A stretch of DNA of 64,000 nt. Source: Neoroseomonas terrae. Its GTDB lineage: Bacteria > Pseudomonadota > Alphaproteobacteria > Acetobacterales > Acetobacteraceae. A model generated the notes under the pieces. The model was given only the letters and a program-made list of their open reading frames with translations. It was not told the DNA's origin and did no database searches. Below, piece by piece: positions 1-9,132 of the stretch (position 1 is the first letter of the stretch; each line of letters opens with the position of its first letter). The translations under genes were made by a program, and so were the position numbers. The stretch is taken from NCBI RefSeq assembly GCF_018129025.1, contig NZ_JAAEDI010000007.1, positions 151,652 through 215,651 on the forward strand. Reading direction: 5' to 3'.

Positions 1-154
1 GCGCCCAGGCCTCGTCGCGCGCGCCGCAAAGCGGCGCGAGGGTCACGAGCCGGGCGGCGCGAATGTAGACCGCGTCAAACCGGGGCAGGTCGTCGCGATC
101 CTGAGCGGATGCCGGGAGTGCGAGAAAGAAGGCGAGGAGCATGATGGCACGCAT
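1..154 (-). CDS. Secreted protein, N-terminal part only (cut by window edge)
   Basis: Reading the minus strand from an ATG at 154 gives 51 residues that run off the window. They begin MRAIMLLAFFLALPASAQ, a clear Sec signal peptide: a short charged n-region, a hydrophobic core and an A-S-A cleavage site. The mature part starts DRDDLPRFDAVYIRAARLV. A second ATG at 142 is possible but would shorten the n-region. The frame stays open to the edge. The family is not recognisable from this fragment; a periplasmic or envelope protein is the safest statement. Confidence 0.5.
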   Translation of the reverse strand, partial: MRAIMLLAFFLALPASAQDRDDLPRFDAVYIRAARLVTLAPLCGARDEAWA

Positions 155-261
155 GCGGATCGACTATCCGCACGATCCGGCGGCAGCAAGGCAGCGAAGC
201 GCTTCACTGTGATATGGACAACGGCGGGAGATCGGAGAGGAGCACCGCTCCCCCCGTCCCG

Positions 262-1236
262 TCACTGCTGCTCCAGCCCCGCCTCCCGCGCCCGCGCCGT
301 CAGCACCGTGATCTGGTTGCGCAGGAAGTCCTGGAATTCCGCCGGCGTCGAGCCGCGCGGCGCATAGCCCAGCCGGGCTAACCGATCCTTCAGCTCGGTA
401 TCGCCCAGCACCTTGTTCAGCGCGGCATTGGCGCGGGCGACGATCGGTGCCGGCGTCGCCGCCGGCACGGACATTCCGAACCACACATCGAACTCGAAGG
501 CCGGCAGGACGGATTTCACCGTGGGAATGTCAGGCGCCAGCGAGAAAGGCTGCGGCGATGTCACGGCCAGCGCGCGCACCTTCCCTTCCCGCACCTGCGG
601 CATCCCGGCGGCGAGGTCGGTGAAGGTGCTGTCGATGCGACCGGCGATGACGTCGGTCAGCGCCTCTGGCCCGCCACGATACGGTACGCCTGTCATCTCC
701 ACGCCCGCCAGGCGCGCGAGCGTCGCGGAGGCGATCAGCGCCGAGGAATTGCCATGGCTGAAGGTCAGCGGCGTGCGCGATGCCTTGGCGTGCTCGATGA
801 AGCCGCGCAGGTCCTGCGCTGGGGAGGATGCCGGCACGACCAGCATGTAGACCGTCTCGGCCACGAAGCCGATCGGCGTGAAGTCGCGCAGCGGATCATA
901 GGCCAGCCGCCGCACCGTGTAAGTGTTCAGCGCGCCGTTGGTCACCGACAGCACGCACCAGGTCAGGCCATCGGGCGCCGAGCGCGCCGCGCTTTCCGTG
1001 CCGACCACGCCGTTGCCGCCGGGCCGGTTGTCGACGATCACAGGCTGGCCGAGTTCGCGCGTCAGCGGCTCCGCGAGGTGGCGCATCAGCGTGTCGGTCA
1101 CGCTGCCGGCGGGGAAGGCGACGACGAGGCGGATCGGCCGGTCGGGCCAATTCCCCTGCGCGAAGGCGGGCGCGGCGAGCAGCCCCGCGCCCGCCCCCAG
1201 CAGCGCACGGCGGTTCACGGTGGTCATGGCGTTCAT
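262..1236 (-). CDS. Tripartite tricarboxylate transporter receptor (TctC/Bug family)
   Basis: Periplasmic solute-binding protein of the TctC/Bug family, which captures carboxylates for TctAB-type secondary transporters. The N-terminus (MNAMTTVNRRALLGAGAGLL...AFAQG) is a Tat/Sec-like signal peptide with a paired Arg. The mature protein opens with NWPDRPIRLVVAFPAGS and carries the family's 'DNRPGGNGVVGTESAA' stretch. Length (about 324 aa) is normal. The start at 1236 gives an ATGA overlap with the stop of the upstream dehydrogenase gene, implying translational coupling; ATG 1227 is an alternative. No tctA/tctB genes are visible, which is typical of the many orphan Bug receptors in this kind of genome. 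The ligand cannot be told from sequence. Confidence 0.9.
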   Translation of the reverse strand: MNAMTTVNRRALLGAGAGLLAAPAFAQGNWPDRPIRLVVAFPAGSVTDTLMRHLAEPLTRELGQPVIVDNRPGGNGVVGTESAARSAPDGLTWCVLSVTNGALNTYTVRRLAYDPLRDFTPIGFVAETVYMLVVPASSPAQDLRGFIEHAKASRTPLTFSHGNSSALIASATLARLAGVEMTGVPYRGGPEALTDVIAGRIDSTFTDLAAGMPQVREGKVRALAVTSPQPFSLAPDIPTVKSVLPAFEFDVWFGMSVPAATPAPIVARANAALNKVLGDTELKDRLARLGYAPRGSTPAEFQDFLRNQITVLTARAREAGLEQQ

Positions 1237-2138
1237 CCCTTGGACGTGTTGCTGCCGATGAAACGGTGGATCTCGGTGTTGTCCACCTTGGGGCCCAGGG
1301 CGGCGACCGCCTCGGCCCAGCGTTCGCAGCACAGCGCGAGCATGGCGGCGGGGAAGCCCGTCTCCGCGGCGATACTGCCGGCGGTGTCGAGGTCCTTGCG
1401 CATCAGCCCGAGCTGGAAGCCACCGGCATAGCGTCCGGAGATGATCTCCTGCCGCGACTTCGTCTCCGTCGCGATGTTGCGGCCGGAGGACGCATTCATC
1501 ACATCCGTCAGGATGCCGAGGTCGAGGCCGAGCGCTTCGCCCATCCGCAGCGCCTCGGCCGTCGCGAGCAGCCCGGCCGCGTAGACGTAGTTGTTGAGCG
1601 CCTTCATCGCATGCGCGCTGCCGACGGTGCCGGTGCGGATGATGGCCTCCCCCATGCCCTTCAGCACCGGTTCGGCCCGGGCGAAGGTAGCGTCGTCGCC
1701 GCCGACCATGATGGCGAGCGTGCCGGTCTTCGCCTTCGCGACCGAGCCCGACACGGGCGCATCGGCCATCATCGCGCCGCGCTCGGCCGCAAGTGCAGCG
1801 AGCCGCCGCGTCTCCCCGGGTTCCGAGGAGGACATGTCGATCACCAGCATGCCGGGCCGCAGCGCTGCCAGCAGGCCGCCCTCCCCCTCCATCACCGATG
1901 CGATGACGCGGCTGTTGGGCAGCATCAGCACGACGACCTCGGCGCCGGCGGCGACCGCGGCGGGCGTTGCGGCGAAGGTCGCGGCGCCTTCCGGGGCCCC
2001 TTCGGCCACGGCGGCGCGGGCCGCTTCCGACGTATCGCAGCCGAGCACGCGGAAGCTGCGCGCGATCAGGCTGCGCGCCATGGGCAGGCCCATCATGCCC
2101 AGGCCGATGAAACCGATGGGTCCGGCGGCTGCTGCCAT
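1233..2138 (-). CDS. Beta-hydroxyacid dehydrogenase (3-hydroxyisobutyrate dehydrogenase family)
   Basis: NAD(P)-dependent 3-hydroxyacid dehydrogenase, about 301 aa. The start at ATG 2138 is chosen because AGGAAGG lies just upstream and the protein then opens with the Rossmann motif GFIGLGMMGLPMA. Further family marks are the substrate-binding stretch DAPVSGSVAKAKTGTLAIMVGG and the catalytic Lys in HAMKALNNYVYAAGL. It lies between an enoyl-CoA hydratase gene and a TctC receptor on the same strand and overlaps the receptor by 4 bp, so it probably belongs to a small carboxylate or branched-chain catabolic operon. The exact substrate (3-hydroxyisobutyrate, tartronate semialdehyde or another) is not decided by sequence. 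Confidence 0.88.
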   Translation of the reverse strand: MAAAAGPIGFIGLGMMGLPMARSLIARSFRVLGCDTSEAARAAVAEGAPEGAATFAATPAAVAAGAEVVVLMLPNSRVIASVMEGEGGLLAALRPGMLVIDMSSSEPGETRRLAALAAERGAMMADAPVSGSVAKAKTGTLAIMVGGDDATFARAEPVLKGMGEAIIRTGTVGSAHAMKALNNYVYAAGLLATAEALRMGEALGLDLGILTDVMNASSGRNIATETKSRQEIISGRYAGGFQLGLMRKDLDTAGSIAAETGFPAAMLALCCERWAEAVAALGPKVDNTEIHRFIGSNTSKG

Positions 2139-2261
2139 GGTCGTTTCCTTCCTCGCTTCTGCGCGGATGGTCAGCCGCGGCGCGGGCGCTGGCAAGATGG
2201 CCGCGCGGCGCCGCCGCGCCGCGTATGCCCGGCGATGTTCAGCGCAGCGCGGCGTCGCGGA

Positions 2262-3056
2262 TCAGGACGCCCAGTTCGGCGCGCGCTTCTCCTGGAAGGC
2301 GGCGATGCCTTCCTTCGCCTCCGGCCCGGCGGCGCATTTCGCGAAGGCCTCGGCGCCGGCCTCGGCGTAGCCCGCCGGCGAGAGCGGGCCGAGGGCGGCG
2401 ATCAGCTTCTTGGTCTCCGCGAGCGCCTTCGGCGCGCCCTGGCGGAGATCGGCGACGATGGCCGCGACGGCCGCATCCAGCGCGCTGGCATCGGCCACCA
2501 CCTGATGCACCAGGCCGAGCCGGCCGGCCTCCGCGGCATCGATGACATCACCGCGCAGCGTCATGCGCATCGCGGCCGACCGCCCCATGCGGCGGACCAG
2601 CCAGGGCAGGATCTGCGCCGGCACCAGGCCGCGCCGCACTTCCGGCGCGCAGAACCGCGCATCTTGCGTGGCGATGGCGAAATCCGCCGAACACACCCAG
2701 CCGAGCCCACCCGCATGCGCCGCCCCCTGCACCGCCGCGATCACCACCTGCGGCAGGGCGGACAGCCGGACGAAGCGCTGCCCGGTGCGATGGTTGCGCG
2801 CCTGCTGCGCAGCCGCGCGCTCCGCCTCGCTGGCGCCGCTGGCGCCAACCTCCGTCAGATCGAGCCCCGCGCAGAAATGCCCGCCGGCACCGGACAGGAC
2901 GACGACGCGCACCTCGGTATCCGCCGCCAGCGCGTCGAGTGCCGCGTCCAGCGCATCCCCCATCGCGTTGTTCATGGCGTTGCGCCGCTGCGGCCGGTTC
3001 AGCGTCAGCCGCGCCACGGGGCCTTCCCGCGTCAGCAGCACCGGGGTTTCGGTCAT
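2262..3056 (-). CDS. Enoyl-CoA hydratase/isomerase (crotonase) family protein
   Basis: Crotonase-fold enzyme of 264 aa that acts on acyl-CoA thioesters. The start at 3056 follows GGAGG at good spacing. Landmarks are LTLNRPQRRNAMNNAM, the oxyanion-hole segments SGAGGHFCAGLDL and AAVQGAAHAGGLGWVCSADF, and APEVRRGLVPAQILPWLVRRMG. The second oxyanion segment has G-A-A-H-A-G-G in place of the usual G-x-A-x-G-G-G. It is 124 bp upstream of the beta-hydroxyacid dehydrogenase on the same strand, which fits a short acyl-CoA/hydroxyacid degradation route. It is divergent from the Gfo/Idh gene at 3144, so the 87-bp gap probably holds both promoters. Confidence 0.88.
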   Translation of the reverse strand: MTETPVLLTREGPVARLTLNRPQRRNAMNNAMGDALDAALDALAADTEVRVVVLSGAGGHFCAGLDLTEVGASGASEAERAAAQQARNHRTGQRFVRLSALPQVVIAAVQGAAHAGGLGWVCSADFAIATQDARFCAPEVRRGLVPAQILPWLVRRMGRSAAMRMTLRGDVIDAAEAGRLGLVHQVVADASALDAAVAAIVADLRQGAPKALAETKKLIAALGPLSPAGYAEAGAEAFAKCAAGPEAKEGIAAFQEKRAPNWAS

Positions 3057-3143
3057 GCGTTCCTCCGTCGTTCCTGGCGCGAAGGATAGACCCCGGCCGC
3101 CCGACCGGCGATATGGGCGCCCCAGCCCTGCAAGGACAGTTTC

Positions 3144-4121
3144 ATGGCGGATCGCATCGGCCTCGGCATCGTTGGCTTCGGCATCATGGGGGAACGCCTG
3201 GCGCGCGCCGCGACGGGGCATGAGCAGGTGCGGCTGGCCGGCGTGTGGGACCCCTCGCCGGAGGCCGCGACCCGGTTGGCAACGGCCGCCCCCGGCGTAC
3301 CGATGCTGGCCTCGCCCGAGGCGGTGATCGCGGCCTGCGACTGCCTCTACATCGCCGCGCCGCCGGCCTTCCACCTGGTCCATGCCAAGGCCGCCTTTGC
3401 CGCGGGCAAGGCGGTGTTCCTCGAGAAGCCGCTCGCCGTGAATGCCGAGGAAGCGCGCGCCTTCGTCGAGGCCGCGGAGGCCGCGGGCTCACGCGGGGCG
3501 GTGAACTTCCCGATGGCGTCCTCGCCGGCCGTCGCGCAGCTCGCAGCCTGGCGGGCGGAGGGCATGGTCGGCGCCCCGCGCGAGCTGTCCATCGCCGCAG
3601 CCTTCGCCAACTGGCCGCGGTCCTGGCAGCGCGACGCCGTCACCTGGCTGGACAAGCCGCAGCAGGGCGGCTTCACGCGGGAGGTCGTGTCGCACTTCCT
3701 GTTCCTGACACGCCGTCAGCTCGGCCCGCTGGCGCTGGAGGCGGCGCGCGCGACCTTCGCCGCATCCGGCCGGTCGGAGACGGCGATCGCGGCACGGCTG
3801 ACCGCGGGCGGGGTACCGGTCATTCTGTCGGGCGGCGTCGGCATCACCCTCGCGGATGATCACAACGCCTGGGTGCTGGAAGGATCGGCCGGTGCGATCC
3901 GCCTGCGCGACTGGTCCTTCGCGGAGCGCCGCGGGACCGATGGCGTCTGGTCGGCAGCGCCGGACGCGATGCCCAACCCCGAGATGCGGCCCCTCGTGCT
4001 GAAGCGCCAGCTCGACGGCGTCGCGGCGATGACGCGCGGCGAAGCGCATCACCTCGCCACGCTGCGGGAAGCGCTCGAGGTGCAGCAGATCGTGGAGGGC
4101 GTGCTCGCTCAGTCGGCATAG
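3144..4121 (+). CDS. Gfo/Idh/MocA-family NAD(P)-dependent oxidoreductase
   Basis: Oxidoreductase of 325 aa in the Gfo/Idh/MocA family, which oxidises or reduces sugars, inositols and related compounds. The N-terminal Rossmann motif is IGLGIVGFGIMGERLARAA. It is followed by the family's FLEKPLAVNAEEARAFVEAA motif, whose EKP lysine is catalytic, and a C-terminal alpha/beta domain. It is divergent from the enoyl-CoA hydratase gene. Its 3' end overlaps the 3' end of pobA on the other strand by 13 bp. The substrate is unknown. Confidence 0.85.
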   Translation: MADRIGLGIVGFGIMGERLARAATGHEQVRLAGVWDPSPEAATRLATAAPGVPMLASPEAVIAACDCLYIAAPPAFHLVHAKAAFAAGKAVFLEKPLAVNAEEARAFVEAAEAAGSRGAVNFPMASSPAVAQLAAWRAEGMVGAPRELSIAAAFANWPRSWQRDAVTWLDKPQQGGFTREVVSHFLFLTRRQLGPLALEAARATFAASGRSETAIAARLTAGGVPVILSGGVGITLADDHNAWVLEGSAGAIRLRDWSFAERRGTDGVWSAAPDAMPNPEMRPLVLKRQLDGVAAMTRGEAHHLATLREALEVQQIVEGVLAQSA

Positions 4122-5275
4122 GGCAGGCCGACATAGTTCTCGGCGAGCGTCGTCTGCGCCGCCGTGGAACCCGCGAGGTAGTCAAGCTCGGCGCGGCGAA
4201 TGCGTTCCTCGAAGGCGTCGTGGTCGTCGTAGCGATGAAGGAGCTGCGTCATCCACCAGGAAAAGCGCTGCACCTTCCAGACCCGGTCGAGGCAGGTGGC
4301 GGAATAGCTGTCCATCAGCGCCTCTCCCCGCCCGGCGAAGAAGGCTTCCAGCGCGCGCACCAGCACGCGTACATCGGCGATGGCGAGGTTCATGCCCTTC
4401 GCCCCGGTTGGTGGGACGATGTGCGCGGCATCCCCGGCGAGGAACAGCCGCCCATGGCGCATCGGCTCCGCGACGAAGGACCGCATGGCGGTGACGCCCT
4501 TCTGCAGGATCGGGCCATCCTTCAGCCCATCGCCCAGCCGCGTGCGCAGCGCGGCCCAGATGCGGTCGTCCGACCATCGGGCAAGGTCCTCGTCCGGGGC
4601 GCATTGCAGGTACAGCCGGCTGATCGCCGTGCTGCGCATCGTCGCCAGCGCGAAGCCTTCGGGGTGGCGGGCGTAGATCAGTTCCTCCGACATCGGTGGC
4701 GAGCGGGAGAGGATGCCGAGCCAGGCGAAGGGATAGATGCGGTCGAAGATGGTGAGGTCCGCCGCCGGGATCGACGGCCGGCAGATGCCGTGGAAGCCGT
4801 CGCAGCCGGCGATCACGTCGCAGTCCAGTTCCCGCGCGACGCCGTCCTCCCGCCAGGTGATGCGCGGCCGCGCCGTCGCTATGTCGTGGATCGCGACCTC
4901 CTCCGCCCCGAAGTGCAGCGGCAGGCCCGCGTCGAGGCGGATCGCGATCATGTCCTTCACCGCTTCCTGCTGGCCGTAGATGGTCACCACCTTGCCGCCG
5001 GTCAGCGCGGAGAGGTCCAGCCGGTGATCCCGCCCGCCGAAGCGCAGCGCCAGGCCGTGATGCACCAGCGCCTCCCGATGCAGGCGCCCGGCGACGCCGG
5101 CGGCATGCAGCGTTTCGACCGAGCCCTGTTCGAGCAGCCCGGCCCGGATGCGGGCCTCGATATGGGCGCGGGATCGCGCCTCGAGCACCACGCTGTCGAT
5201 GCCGCGCTGGTGCAGCATCTGCGCCAGCAACAATCCGGCGGGACCGGCACCGACAATGCCCACCTGTGTCCGCAT
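4109..5275 (-). CDS. pobA: 4-hydroxybenzoate 3-monooxygenase
   Basis: FAD-dependent aromatic hydroxylase that converts 4-hydroxybenzoate to protocatechuate with NADPH and O2 (beta-ketoadipate pathway). The 388-aa product from ATG 5275 matches the usual length. It has the FAD dinucleotide motif GIVGAGPAGLLLAQMLHQRG, the PobA-typical RIRAGLLEQGSVETL, the DG motif region DCDVIAGCDGFHG and the second FAD motif LFLAGDAAHIVPPTGAKG. No protocatechuate-cleavage genes are in the window. The divergent gap to the binding protein at 5407 (131 bp) is where regulation by a PobR-type activator would act, but no pobR gene is adjacent. The 3' end overlaps the convergent Gfo/Idh gene. Confidence 0.95.
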   Translation of the reverse strand: MRTQVGIVGAGPAGLLLAQMLHQRGIDSVVLEARSRAHIEARIRAGLLEQGSVETLHAAGVAGRLHREALVHHGLALRFGGRDHRLDLSALTGGKVVTIYGQQEAVKDMIAIRLDAGLPLHFGAEEVAIHDIATARPRITWREDGVARELDCDVIAGCDGFHGICRPSIPAADLTIFDRIYPFAWLGILSRSPPMSEELIYARHPEGFALATMRSTAISRLYLQCAPDEDLARWSDDRIWAALRTRLGDGLKDGPILQKGVTAMRSFVAEPMRHGRLFLAGDAAHIVPPTGAKGMNLAIADVRVLVRALEAFFAGRGEALMDSYSATCLDRVWKVQRFSWWMTQLLHRYDDHDAFEERIRRAELDYLAGSTAAQTTLAENYVGLPYAD

Positions 5276-5406
5276 CCGCCCCTGCCCTCCCCGGTGAGCG
5301 ATTTGGCGATGCCGCGGGCGGCGCCGCAAGCGCCGCGTGGCCGCCGGGCTTGCCGCCCGGGGTCGGCATTCCCTAGGCTCCCTCTACAAGAAGGGAGACA
5401 GGGATC

Positions 5407-6954
5407 ATGTCCATCGGACGACGCAGACTGGGGCAAGGCGTTGCGGCAGCGGCGGGCGGGCTCGCATTGCCCTGGATCGCGGCCAGGCCGGCCGAGGCGC
5501 AGCGCAGCGCCAACACGCTTCGCATCGCATTCCGCGACGCGGTGCCGAACATCGACCCCTTCTTCAACAGCCAGCGCACCGGGCTGATCATCGGCCACCA
5601 GGCGATGGACGGGCTCGTGCATCGCGAGCCAGCCACCTTCCGCATCGTGCCCGCCCTCGCCACGGAATGGCGCTGGGTGGACAGCAAGACGCTCGACTTC
5701 ACGCTGCGCTCGGGCGTGAAGTTCCATGACGGGTCGGATTTCGGCGCCGACGACGTGGTCTACACGCTGAACACCGTCGCGAACCCCGCGACGCGCGTGG
5801 CGACGCCGTCCAACTACGCCTGGATCGACGGCTGCGAGAAGACCGGCGACAACACTGTCCGGCTGACCATGAAGCGCCCGACGCCGGCTGCGTTGGAATA
5901 CCTCGCACTGGTCACGCCGATCTGGCCGAAGGCGACGCGCGAGCGGCTGGGGCCTGATGGTTTCTCCCGCCTGCCGATCGGCACGGGGCCCTATCGCTTC
6001 ACGAAGAACGACGTCGCCGCCGGCGTCGAGTTCGAACGCTTCGATGGCTACTATGAGGGCGGACCCAAGGGCCGGCCGGCGATCCAGAAGCTCGTCGCGC
6101 GCTACATCGGCGATGCGGCGACCGAATTGACGGAGTTGCTCGGCCAGCGTGTCGACTGGATCTGGAACATGAATCCGGACCAAGTGAACAACGTGAACCG
6201 CATGCCCTACCTGCAGGCCACGCGGCAGGAATCGATGCGGGTCGGGTTCCTCAACCTCGATGCGGCGGGCCGCAGCGGGGCGGACAACCCGATGACGAAG
6301 CTGAAGGTGCGGCAGGCCGTGTGGCACGCCATCGATCGCACCGCGATCGCCGAGCGGCTGGTCGGCGGCGGGTCGCGCGTACCGCCGGCGCCCTGCTTCC
6401 CCTCCCAGTTCGGCTGCAACGGCGATGTCGCGGTGCGCTACGATTACGACCCCGCCAAGGCACGGGCGCTGCTGGCCGAGGCCGGTTACCCCAACGGCTT
6501 CGATGTCGAGCTGACCAGCTACGTCCAGCCGCGGCAGTGGTCGGAGGCGGTGCAGAACTACCTGCGTGCCGCCGGCATCCGCGCGAACCTGAACCTGATG
6601 CAGGTGGCGGCGCAGATCCAGCGGTCGCAGCGCGGTGAGCTGGCGATGCAGATGGCGTCGTGGGGTTCGTACTCGATCAACGACGTCTCCGCGATCCTGC
6701 CGGTATACTTCGCCAATGGCGCCGACGACTACGCCCGCGACCCGGAGATGATCCGGCTGGTCGAGGAAGGCGGCAACACCGCCGAGGAGGAAGTGCGCAA
6801 AACCGCCTACGACGCGGCGATCAGGCGCGCGACGGAGCAGGCGTACTGGTGCCCGCTGCACACCTATGTCAGCACCTTCGGGTTCCAGAAGCAGCTTGAG
6901 TTCCCGACGTTCGCGGATGAGCTGCCGCGGTTCTACATGGCGAAGTGGAAGTGA
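5407..6954 (+). CDS. ABC transporter substrate-binding protein, peptide/nickel family 5
   Basis: Periplasmic binding protein of 515 aa, family 5 (DppA/OppA-like). The N-terminus MSIGRRRLGQGVAAAAGG...AEAQ looks like a Tat signal with three consecutive Arg. The start ATG follows AGGGA. Family marks include LRIAFRDAVPNIDPFF, PALATEWRWVDSKTLDFTLR, GVKFHDGSDFGADDVVYTL and PIGTGPYRFTKND. The matching permease and ATPase genes lie just downstream on the opposite strand (7196-10909), so the two transcription units converge over the repeat element at 6961-7188. Ligand could be a peptide, an opine or a small sugar; sequence does not decide. Confidence 0.9.
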   Translation: MSIGRRRLGQGVAAAAGGLALPWIAARPAEAQRSANTLRIAFRDAVPNIDPFFNSQRTGLIIGHQAMDGLVHREPATFRIVPALATEWRWVDSKTLDFTLRSGVKFHDGSDFGADDVVYTLNTVANPATRVATPSNYAWIDGCEKTGDNTVRLTMKRPTPAALEYLALVTPIWPKATRERLGPDGFSRLPIGTGPYRFTKNDVAAGVEFERFDGYYEGGPKGRPAIQKLVARYIGDAATELTELLGQRVDWIWNMNPDQVNNVNRMPYLQATRQESMRVGFLNLDAAGRSGADNPMTKLKVRQAVWHAIDRTAIAERLVGGGSRVPPAPCFPSQFGCNGDVAVRYDYDPAKARALLAEAGYPNGFDVELTSYVQPRQWSEAVQNYLRAAGIRANLNLMQVAAQIQRSQRGELAMQMASWGSYSINDVSAILPVYFANGADDYARDPEMIRLVEEGGNTAEEEVRKTAYDAAIRRATEQAYWCPLHTYVSTFGFQKQLEFPTFADELPRFYMAKWK

Positions 6955-6960
6955 GGGGGG

Positions 6961-7188
6961 TTGGAGAGGGGCGTCGCCCCTCTCCAAACCTCTCCCCACC
7001 AGGATGCTGGGCATCCTGGACCGCAAGCTTTTGGCGCTGAGCACAACGGTCATGCCGGGACCCGCAGAGCACGACTCGTGCGCAACTGCGGGTCAGAGCA
7101 CAGTGGGCCCGGCGTACAATTGAGGTTTGCAAAGGACCTTTCGGCCTTTGCTGGGGTGAGGTACGGAGAGGGGCAAAGCCCCTCTCCG
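6961..7188. repeat. Modular palindromic intergenic repeat, full-length copy A
   Basis: This gap between convergent genes holds four hairpins in series. H1 is a perfect 12-bp stem with a GTC loop (6961-6972/6976-6987). H2 is a 7-bp stem with a TGG loop (7001-7007/7011-7017). After about 110 variable bases, H3 pairs GCAAAGG 7129-7135 with CCTTTGC 7145-7151. H4 is an 11-bp stem with an AAA loop (7164-7174/7178-7188). The linker ACCTCTCCCCACC between H1 and H2 and TGGGGTGAGG before H4 recur in other copies (39.1, 40.3, 54.7, 60.1 kb). Position and structure suit a bidirectional terminator or a non-autonomous mobile repeat. Confidence 0.8.
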
Positions 7189-7195
7189 TTAGGCG

Positions 7196-8158
7196 CTATG
7201 CCGCCTGGCCGACGAGGTGGCACTCCACGAGCCCGACACCATCCTGCGTCGTCCTCGGGACCTCCGATGAACATCGCGTCAGCGCCGCCGGGCACCGCGG
7301 ATGAAACCGGCAGCCGGTAGGGATGTTCGCCGGGTCGGGCATGATGTCGCCCAGCCCCACATCCGGCACGCCGAGGCCCGGTTCCGGCGTCAGCACCGAG
7401 GCGAGCAGCGCGCGCGTATAGGGATGGCGCGGTGCCGCGAACAGCGCCTCGCTTTCCGTGCGTTCCACGATACGGCCGAGATACATCACCGCCACCTCGC
7501 TCGCGATGTGCTCGACGACCGCAAGGTTGTGGCTGATGAACAGGTAGGTCAGGCCGAGGTCGCGCCGCAGTTCCGCCAGCAGGTTCAGGATCTGCGCCTG
7601 CACGGAGACATCGAGCGCCGAGGTCGGTTCGTCGCACACCACGATGCGCGGCCGCAGCACCAGCGCGCGCGCGATCGCGACACGCTGCCGCTGCCCGCCC
7701 GAAAGCTGTGCGGGAAAGCGCAGCCCCTGGTCGCGCGAGAGTCCGACGCGGTCGAGGGCCTCCGCAACGCGGCGGCCGATCTCGGCGCGGCCGATGTTGC
7801 CCTGGGCGATCAGCGGCATGGCGACGATGTCGCCGATGCGCCGCTTCGGGTTCAGCGAGGCGAAGGGGTCCTGAAACACCGGCTGGATCAGACGCGCGCG
7901 CGCGCGTCGGTCCATGCCGCCGAGGCGCTGGCCATCGACCAGCACGTCGCCGGCGGTCGGTTCCAGCAGGCCGAGGATCAGCCGCGCGAGCGTGGATTTG
8001 CCGCAGCCGCTCTCCCCCACCACGCCCAGCACGCTGCCGGCCGGCACGGCGAAGGAGACGTCGTCGACCGCGATCACCTGCTTGGGCGGCGCAAACATGC
8101 CCTGCCGAACACGGAATTCGCGGCGAAGGCCGCGCACCTCGATGGCTGGCGCGCTCAT
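7196..8158 (-). CDS. Oligopeptide-type ABC transporter ATP-binding protein (DppF/OppF-like)
   Basis: ATPase subunit of 320 aa, last gene of a four-gene transporter operon. It shows Walker [17 protein letters not shown], signature [15 protein letters not shown], Walker [12 protein letters not shown] and the H-loop [11 protein letters not shown]. The C-terminal oligopeptide-transporter extension has a Cys-rich Fe-S-like motif ([19 protein letters not shown]), usual for the family. The start at 8158 overlaps the upstream ATPase stop by ATGA. The ligand is probably delivered by the binding protein at 5407-6954. Confidence 0.93.
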   Translation of the reverse strand: MSAPAIEVRGLRREFRVRQGMFAPPKQVIAVDDVSFAVPAGSVLGVVGESGCGKSTLARLILGLLEPTAGDVLVDGQRLGGMDRRARARLIQPVFQDPFASLNPKRRIGDIVAMPLIAQGNIGRAEIGRRVAEALDRVGLSRDQGLRFPAQLSGGQRQRVAIARALVLRPRIVVCDEPTSALDVSVQAQILNLLAELRRDLGLTYLFISHNLAVVEHIASEVAVMYLGRIVERTESEALFAAPRHPYTRALLASVLTPEPGLGVPDVGLGDIMPDPANIPTGCRFHPRCPAALTRCSSEVPRTTQDGVGLVECHLVGQAA

Positions 8159-9132
8159 GCCGCCGCCTTCCCGCCCCAGCCCGGCGCTAGCGTGCACAGC
8201 AATTCATGCCCATCCGACACCGTCTGGCGCGGGATCGTCCCGCTGCACGCCGCATGCGCCTCGCTGCACCTGTCGCGGAAGCCGCAGCCGGCGAAGCCGG
8301 GCGTGATGCGCGGAACGACACCGGGGATGGAGCCGAGGGGCTCGTCGCGCTTCACCTTGCCCGGCACCGGCACGCAGGTCAGCAGGCCGCGCGTATAGGG
8401 ATGCTCAGGCGCGGCGAACAACGACGCGGTCGGCGCGCTCTCCACGACCTCGCCGGCATACATCACCGAGACGCGGTCGGCGATGCGTGCCACCACGCCG
8501 AGATCATGCGTGATCAGCAGGATGCCGAGCCCGAAATCCTTCTGCAGCCCGGCGAGCAGCCGCAGGATCTGCGCCTGCACGGTGACGTCGAGCGCCGTCG
8601 TCGGTTCGTCGGCGATCAGCAATTCCGGGTCGCACATCAGCGCCATCGCGATCATCACGCGCTGACGCAGCCCGCCGGAAAGCTGGTGCGGGAACTGCCC
8701 AAGCCGCAACCCCGGCGCGGTGATGCCGACACGCGCCAGCAGCTCCGCCGCACGATCCACCGCCTGCGCACGCGGCGTGCCGCGATGGCGGCGCAGCACC
8801 TCGGTCATCTGGGACCCGACCGTATAGGCCGGGTTCAGGCTGGTCATAGGTTCCTGGAAGATCATCGCCATGCGGTCGCCGCGCAGGCGTTCCATCTGGC
8901 GCTCACTGTACTTGCCGATCTCCTCGCCGGCGAAGCGAAGCATCGTCGTTTCGCGCTTCGACCCTCGCGGCAACAGACCCATCACCGACAGCGCGCTGAT
9001 CGACTTGCCGCAGCCGGATTCACCGACCAGGCAATGCGTCTCGCCCTTATTCACGGTAATGGCAGTGCCGCGCACCGCCGCCGTGCTACCGATCGTCACG
9101 CGCAGGTCGCGCACTTCGAGCAGCGCCGTCAT
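8155..9132 (-). CDS. Oligopeptide-type ABC transporter ATP-binding protein (DppD/OppD-like)
   Basis: Partner ATPase of 325 aa. Walker A is [16 protein letters not shown], the signature is [15 protein letters not shown], Walker B is [12 protein letters not shown] and the H-loop is [13 protein letters not shown]. The C-terminal [14 protein letters not shown] cluster is the family's Fe-S-like motif. The ATG at 9132 overlaps the stop of the upstream permease (ATGA). With the 7196-8158 gene it forms the usual ATPase heterodimer of a Dpp/Opp-type importer. Confidence 0.93.
   Translation of the reverse strand: MTALLEVRDLRVTIGSTAAVRGTAITVNKGETHCLVGESGCGKSISALSVMGLLPRGSKRETTMLRFAGEEIGKYSERQMERLRGDRMAMIFQEPMTSLNPAYTVGSQMTEVLRRHRGTPRAQAVDRAAELLARVGITAPGLRLGQFPHQLSGGLRQRVMIAMALMCDPELLIADEPTTALDVTVQAQILRLLAGLQKDFGLGILLITHDLGVVARIADRVSVMYAGEVVESAPTASLFAAPEHPYTRGLLTCVPVPGKVKRDEPLGSIPGVVPRITPGFAGCGFRDRCSEAHAACSGTIPRQTVSDGHELLCTLAPGWGGKAAA

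Noticed and set aside
1266..3089. 607-aa plus-strand open frame
   Set aside because: Antisense to the dehydrogenase and hydratase genes, both of which have full family motifs.
5002..7053. 683-aa minus-strand open frame
   Set aside because: Antisense to the binding protein and crossing into pobA in another frame. Its composition is typical of a high-GC shadow frame.
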